Shown here piece by piece: positions 59,520 to 64,000 of a DNA stretch of 64,000 bases. The translations under genes were made by a program, and so were the position numbers. This DNA comes from RGIG7213 sp045540335 (GTDB lineage: Bacteria > Bacillota > Clostridia > Oscillospirales > CAG-272). The DNA lies in NCBI GenBank assembly GCA_045540335.1, contig JAZQHC010000010.1, positions 27,415-91,414 on the forward strand. Direction: 5' to 3'. A model generated the notes under the pieces. That model was not told the origin of the DNA. It saw only the letters and a list, made by a program, of their open reading frames with translations, and did no database searches. The stretch's first letter is position 1; every line of letters starts with the position of its first letter.

Positions 59520-60614
59520 TTAAAAGTTTTCCTTTCCGTGACTGTTATTTTCTATGCCGTTCGGCGGTTGAAGTGCGCGCATTTCGGGCGAATCAAGCGC
59601 GGTGGAAATGCACCTTGCCAGATATTCAACCATTGCGACTACCTTTGGATACTCCATTCTTTGCGGGCCTATAACGCCGATAGCGCCTACAACGCGCCCG
59701 TCAACCTTGAAGGTTTTCAGAATAATAGATGAGTTTGCGGAAACAGAGCTTCCCTCGCCCCCGATGTAGATACTTACATCGTCGCCCTTGTCGTTTTCGA
59801 CAAGCTGCATTATCTCTTCTTTTTTATCCATCAAGGACAGAAGTTGGCGCAAATTGCCAACATCTGAAAATTCGGGATATTCCAGCAGTTTTTCTACGCC
59901 TTCAAATTTTAATTCACCTTCGTCGTCGTTATTCATTGCGTCGTAAACGCTTTTGATAACGGAAGATACAAGCATATCGTTTACGCCCATATCGTTTTCC
60001 ATTTTCATTATAAGCGGAAGGGTTATTTCCGCAGAGGTTTTATGCGCTATGTTATTATTCAAAACACCGCAAAGCCTATTAAGAACCTCTTCGTTTACTT
60101 CGGTTTTGCAATGAATATACCTTGATTTTACCGTATCACCCGTCATTATCATGCTTAAAATAAAATTACGGCTATCTACGTACGTAGTTTTAAAGCAATT
60201 TACGGTTTGATTTGCCGACTTCGGCTTTACCGATACGGTCGTATAATTAGTCATCGACGTTATCAGCTTGCCTGCCGCTTTTATCATCTTATCAAGCTGC
60301 GACAATCTGGCGCGCTGCATATTATTAAGCTCTTCAAGCTCTCTGGCGGTAAGGGAGTACGCCTGCATCAACGAATCAACGTAAAATCTGTACCCCGCCT
60401 TTGAAGGTACCCTTCCTGCAGAGGTATGCGGCTGTTCGAGATAGCCCATTTCCTCAAGCTCGCTCATTTCGTTGCGTATGGTTGCCGAAGAACATCCGAT
60501 ATCACAGGAGGTTAAATATTTTGAACCTACCGGTTCGCCGTTTTCAATATGCGCATCAATAAGTGCACGGAGAATCGCTTTCTTTCTTTCAGAAAGTTCA
60601 TCACCAAATCGCAT
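59520..60614 (-). CDS. hrcA: Heat-inducible transcriptional repressor HrcA
   Basis: 364-residue CIRCE-binding repressor. The N-terminal winged helix (LRALIDAHIENGEPVGSKYL, SSATIRNEMSELEEMGYLEQPHTSAGRVPS) is followed by the GAF-like dimerisation domain and the C-terminal GAIGVIGPQRMEYPKVVAMVEYL (cut). GGAGG is well placed before the ATG. First gene of the operon; it acts on the CIRCE just upstream. Confidence 0.97.
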   Translation of the reverse strand: MRFGDELSERKKAILRALIDAHIENGEPVGSKYLTSCDIGCSSATIRNEMSELEEMGYLEQPHTSAGRVPSKAGYRFYVDSLMQAYSLTARELEELNNMQRARLSQLDKMIKAAGKLITSMTNYTTVSVKPKSANQTVNCFKTTYVDSRNFILSMIMTGDTVKSRYIHCKTEVNEEVLNRLCGVLNNNIAHKTSAEITLPLIMKMENDMGVNDMLVSSVIKSVYDAMNNDDEGELKFEGVEKLLEYPEFSDVGNLRQLLSLMDKKEEIMQLVENDKGDDVSIYIGGEGSSVSANSSIILKTFKVDGRVVGAIGVIGPQRMEYPKVVAMVEYLARCISTALDSPEMRALQPPNGIENNSHGKENF

Positions 60615-60638
60615 TTGCTCGCCTCCTTATCAGAGTTT

Positions 60639-60665
60639 TTAGCACTTTAAGCAATCGAGTGCTAA
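60639..60665. promoter_or_regulatory. CIRCE operator
   Basis: TTAGCACTT-N9-GAGTGCTAA, one base off the CIRCE consensus (the last C of the left arm is T). It lies between the promoter and the hrcA start, where HrcA binding blocks transcription of the operon. Confidence 0.95.
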
Positions 60666-60676
60666 ACTCTACATAG

Positions 60677-60705
60677 AATGTACCACTCAAATCGATTATT
60701 TTCAA
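60677..60705 (-). promoter_or_regulatory. Predicted sigma-A promoter of the hrcA operon
   Basis: TTGAAA (60700-60705), 17-base spacer, TACATT (60677-60682) on the minus strand, with the CIRCE starting 12 bases downstream. The remaining gap to 60823 is AT-rich with no gene. Confidence 0.7.
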
Positions 60706-60823
60706 GAAGTTTTTAAGTTTTTTTTGTGAATTATTTGTAAATTGCCCCCCTTGTTAGCATTCTATCCTTTTTGGTGACAATTTATTCTGTTTAAATTACC
60801 ATATCGAATATTTTGCAAAAGGG

Positions 60824-60852
60824 GTTGACTCTTTTTAAAAAAGTGTTATAAT
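60824..60852 (+). promoter_or_regulatory. Sigma-A promoter of the Gfo/Idh/MocA gene
   Basis: TTGACT (60824-60829), 17-base spacer, TATAAT (60847-60852), with a leader of about 65 bases to the start codon. Confidence 0.8.
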
Positions 60853-60921
60853 ACTATTTGAGTAATTTAACTAATGTTATTTTATACATTTATATTTATC
60901 ATTTCCGAAAGGATATTTATT

Positions 60922-61977
60922 ATGGCACACAAGGTAGGTATTATCGGTTACGGCGGAATGGCTACGTTCCACCACCATTTTCTTGCAGATAATTTTGACA
61001 ACATAAGGGCAACTGCCGCTTTTGATATTGACGAAGGCAGGCTTGCACTTGCTAAGCAGTCGGGGCTTGAAGTATTCGACAACGTTGAAGACTTTTTTTC
61101 TTCAGGATTGTTTGATATAGTTCTTGTTGCTACACCAAACAATTTTCACCCGTCTTACGTTATTTCTGCTATCGAGCACGGCTTTCACGTAGTATGCGAA
61201 AAGCCCGTTTCTATCTCTGTTGGCGAGTTTGACCAAATGGTAGCAGCTGCCAAAAAGCACAACAAGGTATTTTCCGTTCATCAAAACAGAAGATGGGATA
61301 AGGATTATAATATAGTAAAGGCCGCTATCAAGCAAGGCCTTATCGGAAAGCCTTACGCAATAGAGTCGCGCGTGCACGGGCAAAACGGCGTCGTTCACGG
61401 ATGGCGCGAATTTAAGGTTGCGGGCGGCGGTATGCTGTACGACTGGGGCGTTCACCAAATAGACCAGATAGTTGATATGATGCAGGGTGAAAAAGTAGTT
61501 TCTGTTTACGCTAGTCTTCATTCTGTAAGAACCCCCGAGGTTGACGACTATTACAAGCTGATTCTTCGTTTTTCAAACGGAACGACAGCACAAATAGAAA
61601 CAAGCACCTATACCCTTATTCAGCAACCGCGTTGGTACGCATACGGCGACGGCGGCTCGCTGATAATAGAAGGTTGGGATTGCAAGGGTAGGATAATCCA
61701 CGCAAAGGATCACGTTATGAATTGGGAACCCGTGGTAGTTCAAACCGAAGCAGGCCCGACAAGAACCATGGCACCCCGCCCTGCCGAAACGCTTGAAGAG
61801 ATTCCCTTACCCGACGTTCAACCGCATTTAACCGATTACTACAAAAATATTATGGATACGATAGACGGCAAGGCAGAGCTTATAGTTAACGAGGTCAACG
61901 TGCGCCGCGTGCTTCAGATAATGGAGGCGGCATTCGAATCCGACAGGACGCAAAGCGGTATTGCTTGCGAAATATAA
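60922..61977 (+). CDS. Gfo/Idh/MocA family oxidoreductase
   Basis: 351-residue NAD(P)-dependent dehydrogenase. Rossmann motif VGIIGYGGMATFHH at the N-terminus, the cofactor-proximal CEKPVSI, and the catalytic region GGGMLYDWGVHQIDQ with the expected D and H. Members act on sugars, inositols and related polyols. AAAGGA 8 bases before the ATG at 60922 sets the start; the frame is open 16 codons further. It is the last intact host gene before the IS element. Confidence 0.9.
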   Translation: MAHKVGIIGYGGMATFHHHFLADNFDNIRATAAFDIDEGRLALAKQSGLEVFDNVEDFFSSGLFDIVLVATPNNFHPSYVISAIEHGFHVVCEKPVSISVGEFDQMVAAAKKHNKVFSVHQNRRWDKDYNIVKAAIKQGLIGKPYAIESRVHGQNGVVHGWREFKVAGGGMLYDWGVHQIDQIVDMMQGEKVVSVYASLHSVRTPEVDDYYKLILRFSNGTTAQIETSTYTLIQQPRWYAYGDGGSLIIEGWDCKGRIIHAKDHVMNWEPVVVQTEAGPTRTMAPRPAETLEEIPLPDVQPHLTDYYKNIMDTIDGKAELIVNEVNVRRVLQIMEAAFESDRTQSGIACEI

Positions 61978-62015
61978 TAATTACGTAATAGAAAAAACTT
62001 CCCTTTACAATTTTG

Positions 62016-62066
62016 AACCGACCCCCAAAAGTTAGACCAAAAATCTAACGATTGGGAGGTCGGTTT
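62016..62066. terminator. Hairpin at the IS left end that includes the orfA ribosome site
   Basis: AACCGACC pairs with GGTCGGTT, CCCA with TGGG, and GTTAGA with TCTAAC, followed by TTTTT. The GGGAGG of orfA (62054-62059) is in the right arm, so a transcript entering from outside would hide it and may terminate, while a transcript starting inside would not. Confidence 0.6.
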
Positions 62067-62068
62067 TT

Positions 62069-62647
62069 GTGTCTAAATATAATTATGAATTCAAAAAGAA
62101 AATAGTTATTGAGTATCTATCTGGACAAGGCAGTGTTGTTGCTCTTGCTAAGAAATACGGAGTGCCTGCCAAATCCAGAATTCAAGAGTGGATAAAATCA
62201 TATCAAAGTTTCGGGGATGAAGGTCTTCGGCGTTCTCGTCAAAAGAAAAAATTTTCTTTTGAATACAAACTTCATGTGGTAGAGTTATATTTATCAAGTG
62301 AGGTTTCGTATCAGGAATTAGCATTAAAGGAAGGTATCAATAATCCTGCTATGCTTGCAAAGTGGGTAAGCGATTTTAGAGCTGTCGGTCCTGATGCATT
62401 GAGGCCAAAGAAAAAAGGACGGAAAAAGTCATTGAATTCAAAAGATAACGAAAAAAGAATAACTTCAAGTGAAACCGATTCTGTTGATACAAGTGTGGAA
62501 CGTGTAAAGCAGTTAGAAGATGAATTATTAAAACTTAGAATCGAGAATGCTTTTTTAAAAGAACTGAGGAGGCTGCGTTTAGAAGAGGAAGCTCTTCTGA
62601 AAAAACAGCGAGAATCATCCACAGCCTCCGAGGAGAATTCAAACTGA
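62069..62647 (+). CDS. IS3-family transposase OrfA (two HTH domains)
   Basis: 192-residue protein with two helix-turn-helix domains in tandem (YEFKKKIVIEYLSGQGSVVALAKKYG and FEYKLHVVELYLSSEVSYQELALKEG, cut) and a C-terminal leucine-zipper-like coil (VKQLEDELLKLRIENAFLKEL), the IS150 plan. GTG start 9 bases after GGGAGG. An A6 run at 62600-62605 near its end lies at the point where the -1 frame continues into OrfB, so a programmed -1 frameshift would make the fused transposase. Confidence 0.9.
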   Translation: MSKYNYEFKKKIVIEYLSGQGSVVALAKKYGVPAKSRIQEWIKSYQSFGDEGLRRSRQKKKFSFEYKLHVVELYLSSEVSYQELALKEGINNPAMLAKWVSDFRAVGPDALRPKKKGRKKSLNSKDNEKRITSSETDSVDTSVERVKQLEDELLKLRIENAFLKELRRLRLEEEALLKKQRESSTASEENSN

Positions 62648-62688
62648 AAGACATTCTCGCGGTAGCTGGATTTCCAAAGGCAACATAT

Positions 62689-63489
62689 ATGTATTGGCAA
62701 AAGAGATTTGACAGAGAAAATCCTAACAAAGAACTTGAGGATAAGATTGTTGAAATACATAATGAAAACAAAGACTTTGGTTATCGAAGAATGCATGGAA
62801 TGCTTCGTAAGTTAGGATATGTTGTAAATAAAAAACGTGTGCAGCGAATTATGCAAAAACTCGGGCTTCAAGTAACTTCATTTACTAGAAAAAGCCGCAA
62901 ATACAGTTCCTATAAAGGTAAAGTTGGAAAAGTTGCTCCAAATAGAATACATAGACGGTTTCACACTCATATCCCACATCAAAAAATCACAACAGATACC
63001 ACAGAGTTTAAGTATTATGAAGTTGATGAAAAAGGAAGAATGGTTATAAAAAAACTTTATCTTGACCCGTTCATGGATATGTGTAATGGAGAGATATTAA
63101 GTTACAGTATTTCACAGCAACCATCTGCAATGGGAATTATGTCGGCATTAAAAGATGCTATAGCTATTACATCTGATTGTCCGTACAGAAGAACCTTTCA
63201 TTCGGATCGAGGCTGGGCATATCAAATGAATGCATACACTCATGAGCTCAAAGAACATCGTATATTCCAAAGTATGTCCCGAAAAGGAAACTGCTATGAT
63301 AATTCTGTTATGGAAAACTTTTTTGGAATACTGAAACAAGAAATGTACTATGGTACGGTTTACTATAGTTATGAAGAATTAAAAGAAACAATAAAGAAAT
63401 ATATCATTTATTACAATGAGCAAAGAATTAAGCAAAAACTAGGATGGATGAGTCCAGTCGAATACAGACTTAGTCTTCTGGTTGCATAA
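62689..63489 (+). CDS. IS3-family transposase OrfB (DDE integrase domain)
   Basis: Catalytic half of the transposase in the -1 frame. From this ATG it gives 266 residues, but the frame is open back to the A6 run at 62600 and reads RIIHSLRGEFKLKDILAVAG there, the normal OrfB N-terminus, so the working protein is most likely the OrfA-OrfB fusion. The rve/DDE residues are visible: D in ITTDTTEFK, D in FHSDRGWAYQ and E in SVMENFFGILKQE. Complete at the C-terminus. Confidence 0.9.
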   Translation: MYWQKRFDRENPNKELEDKIVEIHNENKDFGYRRMHGMLRKLGYVVNKKRVQRIMQKLGLQVTSFTRKSRKYSSYKGKVGKVAPNRIHRRFHTHIPHQKITTDTTEFKYYEVDEKGRMVIKKLYLDPFMDMCNGEILSYSISQQPSAMGIMSALKDAIAITSDCPYRRTFHSDRGWAYQMNAYTHELKEHRIFQSMSRKGNCYDNSVMENFFGILKQEMYYGTVYYSYEELKETIKKYIIYYNEQRIKQKLGWMSPVEYRLSLLVA

Positions 63490-63493
63490 AAAA

Positions 63494-63523
63494 TGCGTAA
63501 CAGATAATAAAATCTGTTACGCA
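63494..63523 (+). terminator. Terminator hairpin inside the IS right end
   Basis: TGCGTAACAGAT (63494-63505) pairs perfectly with ATCTGTTACGCA (63512-63523), 5 bases after the OrfB stop. A T-run is weak, so it may work mainly as a barrier. Confidence 0.6.
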
Positions 63524-63550
63524 ATAAAAGTCTAACTTTTTGGGGTCACA

Positions 63551-64000
63551 TCAGTATTCTTAAGTGTATTGACCTTATTATTACTTTTAATTCCAAGTCT
63601 TGTGCAGGTGACATTTCGAATTGAGTTGCCTACAGTTATGGAAATTGCGGTCTTATTGTTTATTTTTGCAGCCCAAATTCTTGGCGAAATACATGGATTT
63701 TATGTGATTTTTCCATTTTGGGATACACTACTTCATACATTAAATGGTTTTTTGGCGGCGGCCATCGGATTTTCATTGGTTGATATTTTAAATAAGAGTG
63801 AAAAATTAGTGTTTTCATTGTCTCCTTTTTTTGCGGTGATGGTCGCCTTTTGTTTTTCTATGACAATAGGAGTTGCGTGGGAAATTTTTGAATTTGGCAT
63901 GGATCAAATCGGAGGATTCGATATGCAAAAGGATACAGTTGTTCAATGGATTTCATCAGTTCATCTTGACCCGACAGGAGGAAATACTCCAACAGCTATT
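63551..64000 (+). CDS. Membrane protein (DUF2238/YjdF-like), 5' end missing, 3' end outside window
   Basis: An open frame runs from the IS end to the right edge (150 codons) without a start codon of its own near the junction. It codes hydrophobic helices with FYVIFPFWDTLLHTLNGF, AAAIGFSLVDILN and SMTIGVAWEIFEFGMDQ, a pattern of small DUF2238-like membrane proteins. The frame enters from a TAA inside the IS right end, so the natural N-terminus has been removed. The missing 5' part is not found on the left side of the IS. Probably a non-functional remnant, or an assembly join. Confidence 0.65.

Larger units (their letters stand above)
62015..63553 (+). mobile_element. IS3-family insertion sequence (IS150-like)
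   Basis: About 1.54 kb element with an 18-bp terminal inverted repeat: GACCCCCAAAAGTTAGAC (62020-62037) and GTCTAACTTTTTGGGGTC (63530-63547), one mismatch, possibly extending to outer TGA/TCA. It holds the two overlapping-frame ORFs of IS3 elements with a complete DDE catalytic core, so it is probably active. No target duplication is evident in the flanks. The left end is inside a long hairpin and the right end is preceded by a terminator hairpin. Confidence 0.9.

Noticed and set aside
60639..60665. CIRCE as an unusual finding
   Set aside because: It is the expected operator for hrcA, with a single deviation from consensus, so it is listed as a feature only.
62005..63560. Target-site duplication of the IS element
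   Set aside because: No matching 2-5 base repeats are found outside the inverted repeats at either assumed boundary.

Overview
The window is a low-GC, low-redundancy bacterial chromosome segment that fits an anaerobic, probably gut-associated Clostridia (Bacillota). The evidence is a V-type ATP synthase operon, the hrcA-grpE-dnaK-dnaJ order with a CIRCE operator, strong AGGAGG-type ribosome binding sites with many GTG/TTG starts, an S-layer-homology protein, a fibro-slime surface protein, L-fucose catabolism genes and the N-terminal third of the sporulation factor SigG. TGA is used as a stop, so the standard code applies. No rRNA and only one tRNA gene are present. The genus cannot be told from this sequence alone.

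Layout. 1-5.3 kb: V-type ATP synthase operon (H/G-C-I-K-F-E-A, minus strand, A cut by the window edge). 5.4-8.9 kb: TrmK, a lipid-linked sugar flippase with an acyl carrier protein, a ferritin-like protein and a truncated sigG. 8.9-16.7 kb: one promoter-to-terminator operon of PqqD-like protein, a 2010-residue exported fibro-slime protein, a small Cys/Tyr-rich peptide and a radical SAM/SPASM enzyme, read here as a candidate peptide-maturation (RiPP-type) system. 16.9-23.2 kb: phosphatase, tandem class II aldolase, AspS, HisS, a phosphopantetheinyl transferase and a coupled unknown protein. 23.3-24.6 kb: an accessory patch with two mirror-symmetric arrays of mini-hairpins around one small Cys-rich gene and tRNA-Gln. 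24.8-33 kb: TM2 protein, sugar-related isomerase, two cyclophilins, a GH71/99-like protein, an SLH protein, an SDR, a VUT-family transporter and AlkD.

33-37.4 kb: a GntR/ABC/CPBP/M50 operon under an overlapping palindromic operator, likely an envelope-stress or peptide-immunity system. 37.5-41.5 kb: small membrane, lipoprotein, AIM24, tyrosine-phosphatase and metallopeptidase-like genes. 41.6-49.7 kb: L-fucose/sugar island (FucI, ABC importer, divergent AraC regulator, FucU, YgjV). 49.9-52.3 kb: ylxM-ffh-rpsP-khpA with a promoter held between two inverted operator copies. 52.6-60.7 kb: a lipoprotein, then the heat-shock operon extended with prmA, an M15 peptidase and a helical protein. 60.8-64 kb: a Gfo/Idh/MocA oxidoreductase, an IS3-family (IS150-type) insertion sequence, and a membrane-protein gene whose 5' end is missing at the IS junction.

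The two items most worth following up are the operon at 9-16.7 kb, where a maturase, its recognition protein and a candidate substrate are co-transcribed with a giant surface protein, and the paired 4+4 hairpin arrays at 23.5 and 24.3 kb, which share a plan but not a sequence.
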